Positions 55,718 through 64,000 of a stretch of 64,000 bases of DNA are shown here, in pieces. The stretch is taken from the NCBI GenBank assembly GCA_903844895.1, contig CAIMVM010000073.1, forward strand, positions 43,597 through 107,596, in the 5' to 3' direction. Each line of letters opens with the position of its first letter. Positions within the stretch are counted from its first letter, which is position 1. Under the pieces are notes generated by a model. That model was not told the origin of the DNA. It worked only from the letters and a program-made list of their open reading frames with translations, and searched no databases. This DNA is from an uncultured Pseudomonadota bacterium. Lineage in GTDB: Bacteria; Bdellovibrionota_B; Oligoflexia; Oligoflexales; CAIMVM01. A program made the position numbers and the translations under genes.

Positions 55718-56398
55718 ATGACCCAATTTAGAAATGTTTATGTTGTGGTAGCGCCCTCTGGAACGGGGAAAACAACCCTCAACAATCGCTTGTTAAGCGA
55801 CTACCCCGAACACATCGAGATGTCTGTCAGTTGCACAACGCGCAAGATAAGACCCGGAGAAACAGAGGGGGTAAACTACCATTTTGTTACTAAGGAAAGG
55901 TTTGAAAATTTAGTCTCTTCCCATGAAATGCTAGAATGGGCTAATGTTCACGGAAATTTGTATGGGACAGCCATTCAAGAAATTAACCGAATCAGCTTAA
56001 CTGGTAAAAAAATATTACTGGAAATAGACTATCAAGGTTGGAAACAAGCTAAAAAAATTATTTCAGATGCAGTCGCGGTCTTTATTCTTCCCCCGAGCCT
56101 TGAAGAAATGTGGAGACGCCTCGAGTCCCGCGGCACTGACTCTCTTCAAGTAAGATGGAAAAGGCTTCAGTCCGCTAAAAAAGAATTTGAGTCTTCCAAT
56201 GATTATGAATTCTTTATTGTAAATGAAACCATTGAAAGCGCCTACAATGCTCTTTCCGATTTGATCATTCATGGTAAAAGCCCTCCCCTTTCTAAAGATG
56301 CTGCATTAGAAATGACGCGTAAGTTTCTTTTTGAATTCGAAAATGCAGCATGGATCAAAGACATCGAGAAACAGGTACTCGAGGGCAAACATGAGTGA
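55718..56398 (+). CDS. gmk: Guanylate kinase
   Basis: Converts GMP and ATP to GDP and ADP. The P-loop APSGTGKTTL is at residues 12-21, the GMP-binding segment SVSCTTRKIRPGETEGVNYHFV at about 35-56, and VHGNLYGT and LLEIDYQGWKQAKK follow. The 226 residues include a slightly long C-terminal tail. GGGGGTGG precedes the ATG. The gene overlaps the RelA/SpoT gene by eight bases, coupling guanine nucleotide supply with alarmone control. Confidence 0.95.
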   Translation: MTQFRNVYVVVAPSGTGKTTLNNRLLSDYPEHIEMSVSCTTRKIRPGETEGVNYHFVTKERFENLVSSHEMLEWANVHGNLYGTAIQEINRISLTGKKILLEIDYQGWKQAKKIISDAVAVFILPPSLEEMWRRLESRGTDSLQVRWKRLQSAKKEFESSNDYEFFIVNETIESAYNALSDLIIHGKSPPLSKDAALEMTRKFLFEFENAAWIKDIEKQVLEGKHE

Positions 56399-58685
56399 TC
56401 TACCATCAAGCCCAGCTCTGCCTATTGCATCCTCTAAGTGGGCGACAACGCCAGAGAAAGAGTACGCGGAGTTAGTAGAGTCTCTAAAAAACTATATAAG
56501 CGACGAGGCCATATTTAAAAAAGTTGAGAACGCTTACCTTTATGCGACTGAAAAACACAAGGAGCAATTTAGAAGATCTGGCGAGCCCTATATCATTCAC
56601 CCTATAGCAGTAGCTGGTATCTTAGCAAAACTTAGGCTTGATATGCCGTCCATTTTTGCAGCGATCTTACACGATGTTGTAGAGGACACCAATACCACCA
56701 TTGAGGAGATAGAGTCTCTTTATGGCCCGGACGTCGCACAATTAGTCGAAGGTTTGACTAAGATTTCTAAAATCAAATTTAGATCCAATCAGGAAAAACT
56801 CGCGGAAAATTTCAGGAAAATGGTTTTAGCCATGGCGAAAGACCTGCGTGTAATTATCGTGAAGCTAGCAGATAGACTTCACAACATGCGTACTCTTGAC
56901 AGCCTCCCTGTGCACAAACGAGTTTCTATCGCCCAAGAAACCATGGATATCTATGCCCCCTTAGCCAATCGTTTGGGTATCAATGGCATTAAAAGTGAGC
57001 TTGAAGACCTGTGTCTCAAGCAGCTTAAAAACGACGTGTATAAAGAAATTTCTAGGGCCGTTTCGTCCAAAAAATCTGAGCGAACCAACTACATTGAAGA
57101 AGTAAAAAATATAGTAAAAACTGAGCTCGATAAGTATGGATTTAAGGATGTAAAAGTTTTTGGTCGCCCTAAACATTTTTACTCTATTTATAAAAAAATG
57201 GTCGAAAGAAAGTTAACTTTCGAAGACATTCATGACATGTTTGCATTTCGCATTATCGTAAAGTCCGTAAAAGATTGCTACGAGGCTCTTGGTGTTGTTC
57301 ACGCCATGTGGAAACCCATGCCAGGCCGATTCAAAGATTATATCGCCATGCCTAAGGCAAACATGTACCAGTCTCTACATACAACTGTAATCCGCCCCAA
57401 TGGGGAGCCAGCCGAGTTTCAGATTCGAACTGAAGAAATGCACAACATCTGTGAGTTTGGGGTTGCTGCGCATTGGGCTTATAAAGAAAAAGGCGAAAAA
57501 TCAGAAACAGATCTTAAGAAGTTTTCTTGGCTAAGACAGATCATGCAATGGGAGAGTGAACTCACGGACCCTCTTGAGTTTATGGAGTCTGTCAAGATTG
57601 ATCTTTTTGATGATGAAATCTTTGTCTTTACGCCGCGCGGGGATGTCATACAACTTCCCAACGGTGCCACGCCTCTCGACTTTGCCTTTTCAGTTCACAC
57701 CGAGCTCGGCATTAAGACAGTCGGCGCAAAAATCAATGGACGCATGTGCCCTCTGCGAAAGAAGCTTAGTAGTGGTGATATTGTAGAAATCCAAACGTCA
57801 GCTCACCAAAAGCCATCAAAAGATTGGTTAGCTTTCGTCATCACCTCAAAAGCCAGGACAAAAATCCGGCAGTATTTAAGAAGCGAACAGAGAGAAACTT
57901 CAAAATCTCTTGGCAAAGATCTCTTAGTACATGCACTCGAACGCATTGATGTTACCTGGGATAAGTTTATTAAAAGTGGTAAAACCGAGATTTTGAATCG
58001 TTTTTGCAAAGAATCGAAACTTGATGACTCTCTTGCGGCCATTGGCTATGGCCATATGGATGCAAAAGATTTAGTCCAAAAAATTTACCCGTCTGAAGAG
58101 ATCCTCAAAGTCCCAAGTATCCTAAAAGACAGTTTGGTCGATCAAAGCGAGAATCTCCCCAACGCACCCAAGAAACGTAATTCTCAAACGGGTGTCCTCG
58201 TCGGAAATATGGATAACGTTTTGGTAAATTTGGCGAGATGCTGCAGCCCTGTTCCCGGTGATGACATCATTGGATTTATCACCAGAGGAAAGGGTGTGAC
58301 CATTCATTTAAGCACATGCCAGAGTTCTTTGGATCTAGATCCCGCACGACGCATTGAAGTGTCTTGGCGCCTAGGTGAGCAGACGCTGTCTCATTTAGTC
58401 TGCATTCGAATTGAAACCCAAGATCGTCAAGGAATTCTTGCCGATGTCACAACGGCCATCGCCTCTACAGGTGCAAATATTCAGAAAGCTAACATCAATA
58501 TAACCAAAGACCTTTTAGGAGTCCTAGACTTTGAACTCTTGGTGAAAAATATTGATCATCTTAGGGCCACAATCAATCGCATTGAAAGCCTAAGTGGCGT
58601 TATATCTGTGAACCGGGTAAATTTGGATCAAAACCCGCAGCCTACTCCTAAAAAACCCAAAAAGAGTGGCCGGATCGAAAAATAG
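56391..58685 (+). CDS. spoT: Bifunctional (p)ppGpp synthetase/hydrolase (RelA/SpoT homologue)
   Basis: This stringent-response enzyme makes and degrades (p)ppGpp. The hydrolase half keeps its metal site (HPIAVAGIL, AAILHDVVEDT, KLADRLHNMRTL). The synthetase half has GRPKHFYSIYKKM, DMFAFRIIV, and RFKDYIAMPKANMYQSLHTT; the RFKD form is the RxKD type known from two-function enzymes, not the acidic form of synthetase-only RelA. TGS (ITPRGDVIQLPNGATPLDFAF-like) and a C-terminal ACT domain (IRIETQDRQGILADVTTAIA) follow. I start it at the ATG 56391, which overlaps gmk and has GAGGG nearby. Confidence 0.96.
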   Translation: MSDLPSSPALPIASSKWATTPEKEYAELVESLKNYISDEAIFKKVENAYLYATEKHKEQFRRSGEPYIIHPIAVAGILAKLRLDMPSIFAAILHDVVEDTNTTIEEIESLYGPDVAQLVEGLTKISKIKFRSNQEKLAENFRKMVLAMAKDLRVIIVKLADRLHNMRTLDSLPVHKRVSIAQETMDIYAPLANRLGINGIKSELEDLCLKQLKNDVYKEISRAVSSKKSERTNYIEEVKNIVKTELDKYGFKDVKVFGRPKHFYSIYKKMVERKLTFEDIHDMFAFRIIVKSVKDCYEALGVVHAMWKPMPGRFKDYIAMPKANMYQSLHTTVIRPNGEPAEFQIRTEEMHNICEFGVAAHWAYKEKGEKSETDLKKFSWLRQIMQWESELTDPLEFMESVKIDLFDDEIFVFTPRGDVIQLPNGATPLDFAFSVHTELGIKTVGAKINGRMCPLRKKLSSGDIVEIQTSAHQKPSKDWLAFVITSKARTKIRQYLRSEQRETSKSLGKDLLVHALERIDVTWDKFIKSGKTEILNRFCKESKLDDSLAAIGYGHMDAKDLVQKIYPSEEILKVPSILKDSLVDQSENLPNAPKKRNSQTGVLVGNMDNVLVNLARCCSPVPGDDIIGFITRGKGVTIHLSTCQSSLDLDPARRIEVSWRLGEQTLSHLVCIRIETQDRQGILADVTTAIASTGANIQKANINITKDLLGVLDFELLVKNIDHLRATINRIESLSGVISVNRVNLDQNPQPTPKKPKKSGRIEK

Positions 58686-59134
58686 TTTCTAATTTGTTTT
58701 TCCATGTTAGGTTTGCTTCACCTCTCAAGATCTTCAGACATTTTTTGAAAAGGCAGCTCGATGTGAGGCGCAGACCCAATAACGTCCGCCTCCTAAACGA
58801 ATCTATAATACGTTCTTTGCCCTCCTACTCGAAATTGCTCTGAAGATTGCGAATAGGACCCTTTTCCTAAAAGGAATGTCCGCTGGACTCAGGACCTTTC
58901 AGAGTGTCAACTCCTAGAATAGCTTTTGCACTCGCTAGCCTCAAACTAAATGCCGTGCTCAGTGTCGGAATCATTTAGCCACTTTCCACGGAATATTCAA
59001 CGTTCACAAATGGAATAGACTTGAAATGACGCGAGCAATTTTTTTTTTAGCCACAGCAATAGTCGCACTGGGCAGTTTAGCTTTGTGCTGTCGGCAAAAC
59101 ACCTAAAAGCAGCCCACAACCAGTGTCCGACGCA
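58686..59134. other. Spacer after the RelA/SpoT gene
   Basis: No standard gene is seen in 449 bases. A very short hydrophobic open frame near its end is listed separately. No clear terminator was found. Confidence 0.5.
59026..59106 (+). CDS. Possible 26-residue hydrophobic peptide
   Basis: ATG-initiated frame encoding a basic start, a 15-residue hydrophobic core and ALCCRQNT at the end, in outline like a tiny lipoprotein or type I toxin peptide. The ribosome binding site is weak and no partner RNA is evident, so this may be chance. Confidence 0.2.
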   Translation: MTRAIFFLATAIVALGSLALCCRQNT

Positions 59135-60196
59135 CTACATACTACTTAAAAGCGTCCCGCATAGCTTGTAAAGAATCCTTGCTCCGACATTGGCATCCCA
59201 TTCAGACGAAGGATTTGGCGTCACCTCACATAAGTCAAAACCAATAACTTTTCTCCCGGTCGCAACAATCGATTCGAGAAGGTACATGGTTTCCTCATAT
59301 TGCAGACCACCAGGAACCGGAGTTCCTGTGGACGGGCAAAGCGAAGGATCAAGTCCATCAATGTCGAAAGAAATATAAATTTTTTCCGGAAGAGGCCTTA
59401 AAAGTTCATCCACCATTTGTGACCAATTGGTCCCCATGGCCTTTTTTCGCCCGATATCTCGGGAATACATCACACTTGATCGAGATCCAAGACTCTCATG
59501 AAAAAGACGCTCGTCTCTTGAAAAATCTCTAATCCCAAGTTGGGCGATATGGGAAACATTTGGTAGTTTTGACATCACATTATGCATTATAGAAGCGTGG
59601 GAGTGATGAAAACCTTCATAACCTGCTCGTAAGTCAAAATGAGCATCCACGTGCAAAATACCAAAACTTCTATGCACTTTAGACAAGGCCACTAAGAGTC
59701 CAAATGGTGACGAATGATCCCCGCCTACAACTGCCACTTTCTTGCCTTGAGAAAGCCATTTTGTTGCGCATTGTTCTACCTTGATATTTACGAAATCACT
59801 AGCTCCATTGATATCCTTTAAAAGGGATGGCTTTTCAGCCTGTGCGTCTGCGCTCTCTCGATACTGAAGCACTTTTTTTCGAGTGGACTTCGAAAGCGCT
59901 AATATCTCCTCATCTAAGGGAAGCAGAGTGATGCCTTTCTTATAGGGCTGACCAAAGGCCAAATCTTCTAAATCCAATTGATGACTAGCAGGAAGCAGCG
60001 CTAAAGGACTTTCGCTGGTTCCGCCTCCATAGGACGTGGTAGCATCCCAGGGAACTCCAATAAGAATCAGCTCAGATTCCTCTGGTTTAATAGTAGCGCC
60101 GAAAACGCCTGCATCATTGGCTGGTGGTAAACCACTTTCGAGATTTTCAAATTGCTCTTTTTTGCTTTTTGCAGCGCTCAAATCGGAATCGGTCAC
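59135..60196 (-). CDS. Ureohydrolase (arginase/agmatinase/formimidoylglutamase family)
   Basis: The binuclear manganese site is complete: VGGDHSSPFG, HVDAHFDLRAGYEGFHHSHAS and SFDIDGLDPSLCPSTGTPVPGG. These enzymes hydrolyse guanidino groups, releasing urea or formamide; which substrate is used cannot be read from the motifs. 353 residues is slightly long, the extra part being at the N-terminus and around residues 95-135. The start is GTG with GGAGG seven bases upstream. No pathway neighbour is adjacent. Confidence 0.92.
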   Translation of the reverse strand: MTDSDLSAAKSKKEQFENLESGLPPANDAGVFGATIKPEESELILIGVPWDATTSYGGGTSESPLALLPASHQLDLEDLAFGQPYKKGITLLPLDEEILALSKSTRKKVLQYRESADAQAEKPSLLKDINGASDFVNIKVEQCATKWLSQGKKVAVVGGDHSSPFGLLVALSKVHRSFGILHVDAHFDLRAGYEGFHHSHASIMHNVMSKLPNVSHIAQLGIRDFSRDERLFHESLGSRSSVMYSRDIGRKKAMGTNWSQMVDELLRPLPEKIYISFDIDGLDPSLCPSTGTPVPGGLQYEETMYLLESIVATGRKVIGFDLCEVTPNPSSEWDANVGARILYKLCGTLLSSM

Positions 60197-60466
60197 TCAA
60201 AAACCTCCAGATCTATTTAAGAATGTGCTGATAATCCCTACCTCGCCTTCCATGATGAGACTACGATAGCGGAAAGTTTCTAAGACTCCTAGGAGTATCC
60301 ACAGAAACTCCAATTATGGCTCTCAATGACAGACGTCTGCTTCGCAGAGTGCTTCATCTTTCCTTTTAAAGGTAAAAATTTTTCTTGGTTTTTTTCTTCC
60401 ATCTTTGCTTTTTACACCCCACCGCTTTGAGGCATTAACTTGTGTTACCCAAATTGTCTAACTTTT

Positions 60467-61823
60467 CTACAGTCGCTGTAATATTTTACCTTGGTCAGAT
60501 CTAGGAGTCGAGTTGTTGAAGCAGCCGAACATATGGCGAACCTTTTTCTTAGGCGCTGAGTTTGTTTCGAATGGATCGGTAGCTTCTTTGAGTAGCTTTA
60601 ACTTCTGATACTCTGTTTCTGGTAGAAGGGCATTGAAGCGCTCCAATGGGGTTACCACTTAACTCATCCTCCTGCGGAATTTAGATCCTTCTCTTATTTT
60701 CTGAACCAGCTTTTGCCATAGTGAAAATAGATTTTGGATAATGCTCCGTTCTTTCCTGTAAGCATTGTTCATCATAGGTATAGCCGTTTGCCAATCTATG
60801 CGACCATAGCCCATAGGCCGTCTGAAGTGAGGGTAGTTTTTCTGTTCCACTTGGCACTAGTCCTTTTTTCCCATAGCCTACTACGATAAATCTCTATTGG
60901 CTGAGTTTCTAAACTATTTCAACATGTCGTCATTTAGGAACTCGCTGCCATTATCAAAATAGAAACTCTTGAGTGAAAACGGGAGTCTCTTCTCGATCTC
61001 TTTGAGAGAGTTAAATACATCAAGGCCGTACTTTCCCGATACGGAATCACATCCTATCCAACCTGATACGATGTCGGTTCGAGCAATGGTTCAGCTAAAA
61101 GTACCGGACATAAAATCTTCGCAAGCGCAACAGAATCAACCTCACAATGGCGAAGCTCGACGAGCTTTTCCCCAAGATTTCTTATAGGAATTTATGTAAC
61201 CATTTTTCTAAGGCCGTGCCTTGTGCCAGTATTGGTTTTTCGATTTAAGGCAGCTTTGCGGCCAATAAATACCTATCCATGGTCTTAGGGCTCATTCGAA
61301 GCAGCTCATCTTTAACGGCTTCACTACACCCTTGATAGCAAGGGGGCCCGACCTTCAATACGGGTTTTAAACGAATGGACGCCATATAGTTCATCGTTTT
61401 CCAAACCTGAACCAGAGCCTCTTTAGACGCGTCTGAGTAACGCTTTTTTCTTGTCTTTGCGCCCTTGCCTTGTGAGCTGCGGGGAGCCTTAGTCCCGTTC
61501 AAGGCTCTAATGGCGGCTTTCCTGTGGATTTTAAGGTTCCGGCAGACCTCATCCAGTAACATTGTCTTCAGTTTTCGATGAGAGTTCTTGTATTGTTCCC
61601 ATACAAGCGATAAATATTCCCTAACAGCCTGGGTCGACACGGGTGTATCCTCCGGAAAGAGTTCAACTTTTGTGGTTAAAAGTACTATTTCCGTTGCAGG
61701 CTGCCTTTTCAACCTCTCCCCAAAACTTCTGTTTTCTAAATGTCTAGTTGCACCGTCTTCGGTAACACTTGTTGTGACTCGACTCAGACTCGACTCGGAC
61801 TCGACTCGCACTTTCGCTGGCAC
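60467..61823 (-). pseudogene. Frameshifted DDE (integrase-core) transposase
   Basis: The remains of one transposase can be followed on the minus strand through several frames. From 61823 to 61245 runs an N-terminal helical/HTH part (KLKTMLLDEVCRNLKIHRKA). After a stop the next frame gives PIRNLGEKLVE and CEVDSV; a further shift gives RTDIVSGWIG and the catalytic stretch FYFDNGSEFLNDDML (about 61010-60925). Another shift gives QPIEIYRSR, then EQKNYPHFRRPMGYGR (60850-60659), and last a C-terminal piece ending at 60467. At least four frame changes or stops make it non-functional. The order resembles IS481/ISNCY-type integrase-core transposases. No terminal inverted repeats were found by eye. Confidence 0.85.
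61776..61808. repeat. 11-nt tandem repeat, three units
   Basis: GACTCGACTCA is followed by two copies of GACTCGACTCG near the 5' end of the decayed transposase. Confidence 0.8.
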
Positions 61824-61955
61824 AACTCGCGCTAACGTCCCAAAATCACTTGTTAATCGCAGAAGAATATAGCGCTACTAAAGTTTTGTTTGGGAAATTC
61901 CGAACAGTAAAAAGTAGGCGCAATGGTTCCCATTTTAACTCTAAGCGAGGTGTAT

Positions 61956-62906
61956 ATGTTAATTAAAAGATGTTCGCCAACTCCTTTAGTTCTTCTTGTC
62001 CTATTTGGGTGTTCTTCCCAAGAAGCCACAAAATTCAATGGAAGATCGTCAACCTTAGCTTCGGCTAGTACAAAGCAAGACACACAAACTGCTTCAACTC
62101 CAAGTGAAGGCGGTACTGTCGAGCAAAGCAGCAACGATGCATTAGCCATCAAAAATGCTACGCCTATCGAAGAATCGGTTGTTGTCCCTCCCGTTGAACC
62201 AACAAAGCCAGCCACAGTAGCACCCACAGTAGCACCCACAGTAGCACCCCCAGTAGCACCCACAGTAGCACCAGTGCTTGCCTGCGCTCGAAGCGGCTCA
62301 TTCTCCATTGATGTTAGTGTCGCAGCCCATATGGACGCACAAGCTAAAGCGACAGGGCGCTACAGTCTTTCCATTAACGATTCGGACGTTGCATCGTCAA
62401 GTGTTGTGAAAATTTCAGTACCAGACATCGTGGGTGATGTTTTGCCAATTTCCAGTTTTGGGCAAGACGACATTGCCATTATCGCAAAAGAATCTGTATC
62501 AATTAGCTCAGTTCTCGCGCAAGCTGGCGCTGCCGGCAACTGGGATCGAAGTATCACAATTCCTAGCGACGCAGTTATGATTTATGACGGAAAAAACGCC
62601 AGCTATGCGGAGGGCGTAGTAGATTACTGCGGCAAAACAACCTACAAGTTTGCCAATAAGAGCCCAGTAGATATTGTCACAACCTGCAACGGAACAGGCG
62701 AGTTTACCAAGGTTGTTAACGGTAGTACACTAAAGGCCGTTTATGGCTTGGGTGTTCCTCTTGTAGCACACAATAACATCAAAATTTCCGACCTTAAATC
62801 CAAAGGATTCGTAGATAGCAAGGGAGACATTGTCTTCAAAGTTCTTCACATTGCACATGGACACGGGTACGTAAATCTTTCTTTCAACTTAAGCAAATGT
62901 CAATAG
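61956..62906 (+). CDS. Lipoprotein with VAPT repeat linker
   Basis: The ATG at 61956 has GAGG upstream and gives a signal peptide ending LVLFGC, a lipobox with Cys at about residue 19. A Ser/Thr-rich linker is followed by Pro-Val-Ala-Pro-Thr repeats encoded by a 12-nt tandem repeat (62214-62273), like a flexible stalk. The C-terminal ~205 residues form a strand-rich domain with four cysteines (for example GVVDYCGKTT and VTTCNGTGEF) that I do not recognise. It lies between a dead transposase and a group II intron remnant, so it may be acquired DNA. Confidence 0.75.
   Translation: MLIKRCSPTPLVLLVLFGCSSQEATKFNGRSSTLASASTKQDTQTASTPSEGGTVEQSSNDALAIKNATPIEESVVVPPVEPTKPATVAPTVAPTVAPPVAPTVAPVLACARSGSFSIDVSVAAHMDAQAKATGRYSLSINDSDVASSSVVKISVPDIVGDVLPISSFGQDDIAIIAKESVSISSVLAQAGAAGNWDRSITIPSDAVMIYDGKNASYAEGVVDYCGKTTYKFANKSPVDIVTTCNGTGEFTKVVNGSTLKAVYGLGVPLVAHNNIKISDLKSKGFVDSKGDIVFKVLHIAHGHGYVNLSFNLSKCQ
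62214..62273. repeat. In-frame 12-nt repeat, five units
   Basis: Three perfect ACAGTAGCACCC units, one CCAGTAGCACCC and one ACAGTAGCACCA encode the repeated Thr/Pro-Val-Ala-Pro linker of the lipoprotein. A period of 12 keeps the frame when copies are gained or lost. Confidence 0.9.
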
Positions 62907-63012
62907 CTTTGATGGGTGCGCACCTTGCAGAAAAGACAGAAAAGAAAGATTCCAAGAATCTACTTTCAAACACCTGTCGCGGCAGTTATAAGACAAATGA
63001 GGCCGTAGATGC

Positions 63013-63073
63013 GCTAGTCGCCTAGCAGCACCCCCAGTGAGAGCCCGTCGTGCCCTACTAAGGCAACGGGCTC
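63013..63073 (-). ncRNA. Group II intron domains V and VI
   Basis: On the minus strand 63073-63041 folds as a 33-nt hairpin: GAGCCCGT pairs with ACGGGCTC, a two-base CG bulge lies on the 3' side, and TGCC pairs with GGCA around a TTAGTAG loop. The AGC triad near the 5' end and the two-base bulge are the catalytic marks of domain V. Domain VI-like hairpin GCTAG-GCGA-CTAGC follows at 63026-63013. The distal stem is shorter and the loop is not GNRA, so the element may be degenerate. It lies ten bases beyond the reverse-transcriptase frame. Confidence 0.7.
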
Positions 63074-63082
63074 CTGATCAAA

Positions 63083-63895
63083 TCATTTGCTTGTCTGTAA
63101 GATGAAGAGTTTGTGATGAATTATGGCCTTGGGCGGAGGATCTCGTTTCATGAAGAGGTTGAAATTGTCCCAATCCAAGACTTTTCTTCCACCGCGCTTG
63201 TTGAGCCATTTGAAGAAGATACGTGTAGCCGCGAAGATAAACCTCGAGACACCTCGTTGATTATTGGACACCCCATAGTAGGCAACGTGTCCCCTGACTT
63301 TCGCACAGAAGGTTTTCCATAATTCGGGCAGTCTTTTCTTGCTCCGATTGGTCCTCATCCAGGATGTAACATTCTTAAGTTTACTAATGAGGCGCTTGCG
63401 ACTCGTTTTCAGTTTGGGAATGAAAAATCCTTTCATTGACTTGCCGAGGAAGAAGGTAAAGCCCAGAAAATCGAAACTTTCTTGCTTTATTCCGCGGTTT
63501 TGCTTCTCTTTGGAGAAGCTGACCAGACGGGTCTTCTCTTCGTTAAGTTTTAGTCCATATCTTGTTAGGCGGTTTCCAAGTCCTTTATGAACTCGGAGGG
63601 CATCTGCGTTATATTGACAACAAATGACCAGAAAGTCGCAGTACCTGAACATGGCGACTTTTCCTTTGCAGTGCTTCTTCACCGTGCTTTCAAACCAAAG
63701 ATCGATCACATAGTGGGCCACTATATTTGCTAGGATAGGACTCGCGGGAGATCCCTGCGGCACCCCTTCGTCGCTTATAGTGAGTTCACCCTGAGAAAGC
63801 ACCCCGGCTTTAAACATCCGCTGAATGTACCGCAGAAAGCGTTCATCGTTAATCCGCTGCTTAAGGGCATCGTTTACTAGCGCGACTTTATTAAA
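63083..63895 (-). pseudogene. Truncated group II intron reverse transcriptase/maturase
   Basis: The frame is open from 63895 (just after an in-frame TGA) and reads FNKVALVNDALKQRINDERF, then a first Met at 63817, GVPQGSPASPILANI (RT block 4) and the maturase domain (FDFLGFTFFLGKSMKGFF, then RGHVAYYGVSNN). The N-terminal third of the enzyme, with the first catalytic Asp, is missing. The usual YADD box reads YCDF (RYCDFLVICC), so the second catalytic Asp is lost. Both facts say the enzyme cannot prime DNA synthesis. Its family is clear; the intron is an inactive remnant. Confidence 0.85.
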
Positions 63896-64000
63896 TCACT
63901 ATGGTTAAAAACCTGCTATGCGTTGCAGCACAGCAGGTTCAAGAGATCCTAAGTGTAGTCACTGGAATTGATGTTTGGCCTAATAGACTGATTGGAGATG

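Noticed and set aside
55218..55721. 167-codon frame overlapping the gmk start by ATGA
   Set aside because: The overlap is suggestive, but composition is unlike a protein and no YicC-like sequence is present.
63901..64000. Plus-strand frame starting with ATG and running off the window
   Set aside because: Only 33 codons are visible, with no ribosome binding site or motif; it could be the start of a gene but cannot be supported.

Overview
The window most resembles the chromosome of a gliding or predatory bacterium of the Bdellovibrionota (Bdellovibrio/Oligoflexia-like), or less likely a myxobacterial relative. The main reasons are a complete Agl-motor/Glt-complex gliding locus, many lipoproteins with clear lipoboxes, a primary sigma factor with a very long Lys/Ala-rich N-terminus, and a MACPF-family surface protein. 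This placement is inference from gene content; no 16S rRNA is present. Starts other than ATG (TTG, GTG) with good Shine-Dalgarno sequences are frequent.

Layout. 1-7.3 kb: small exported protein, tRNA(CAT), rpoD and dnaG on the minus strand; then an HD-domain alarmone-hydrolase-like protein, yajQ and ychF on the plus strand. 7.5-10.6 kb: a lipoprotein with protein-kinase-like motifs and a POT peptide transporter. 10.7-14.9 kb: a possible structured RNA, then tesA-ybbA-ybbP. 15-20.2 kb: a lipoprotein, cmoA-cmoB (tRNA wobble-uridine modification) and an unknown coiled-coil protein, separated by spacers with 13-14 nt tandem repeats. 20.5-31.6 kb: one long minus-strand operon reading TolQ-like AglR, two TolR-like proteins, an outer-membrane barrel, three TPR proteins, an FHA/TonB GltG-like protein and surE. 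31.7-34.5 kb: a pseudo-receiver/GHKL ATPase, eukaryote-type NADP isocitrate dehydrogenase and a thioredoxin-like protein.

34.5-40 kb is the most unusual part: a 1.5-kb gene-poor spacer with an 11-unit 14-nt repeat array, followed by four tightly packed genes for exported proteins, including a Hint (hedgehog/intein) domain protein and a MACPF/perforin-like lipoprotein. 40.8-45 kb: an iron-type ABC importer operon (binding protein, ATPase, fused permease). 45-54.5 kb: hibernation factor, RecD2 helicase, Ser/Thr kinase, YbjN-like protein, alpha/beta hydrolase, two surface proteins and an aromatic amino acid hydroxylase. 55.7-58.7 kb: gmk and a bifunctional RelA/SpoT enzyme overlap. 59-64 kb: a ureohydrolase, then a graveyard of mobile DNA: a frameshifted DDE transposase and a 5'-truncated group II intron with a recognisable domain V but a damaged reverse-transcriptase active site, with a lipoprotein gene between them.

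The genes fall into functional sets: the envelope-spanning gliding machine, the ppGpp enzymes (RSH plus a small HD protein), the uptake systems, and a set of surface lipoproteins that could act at contact with other cells. The last role is inference.
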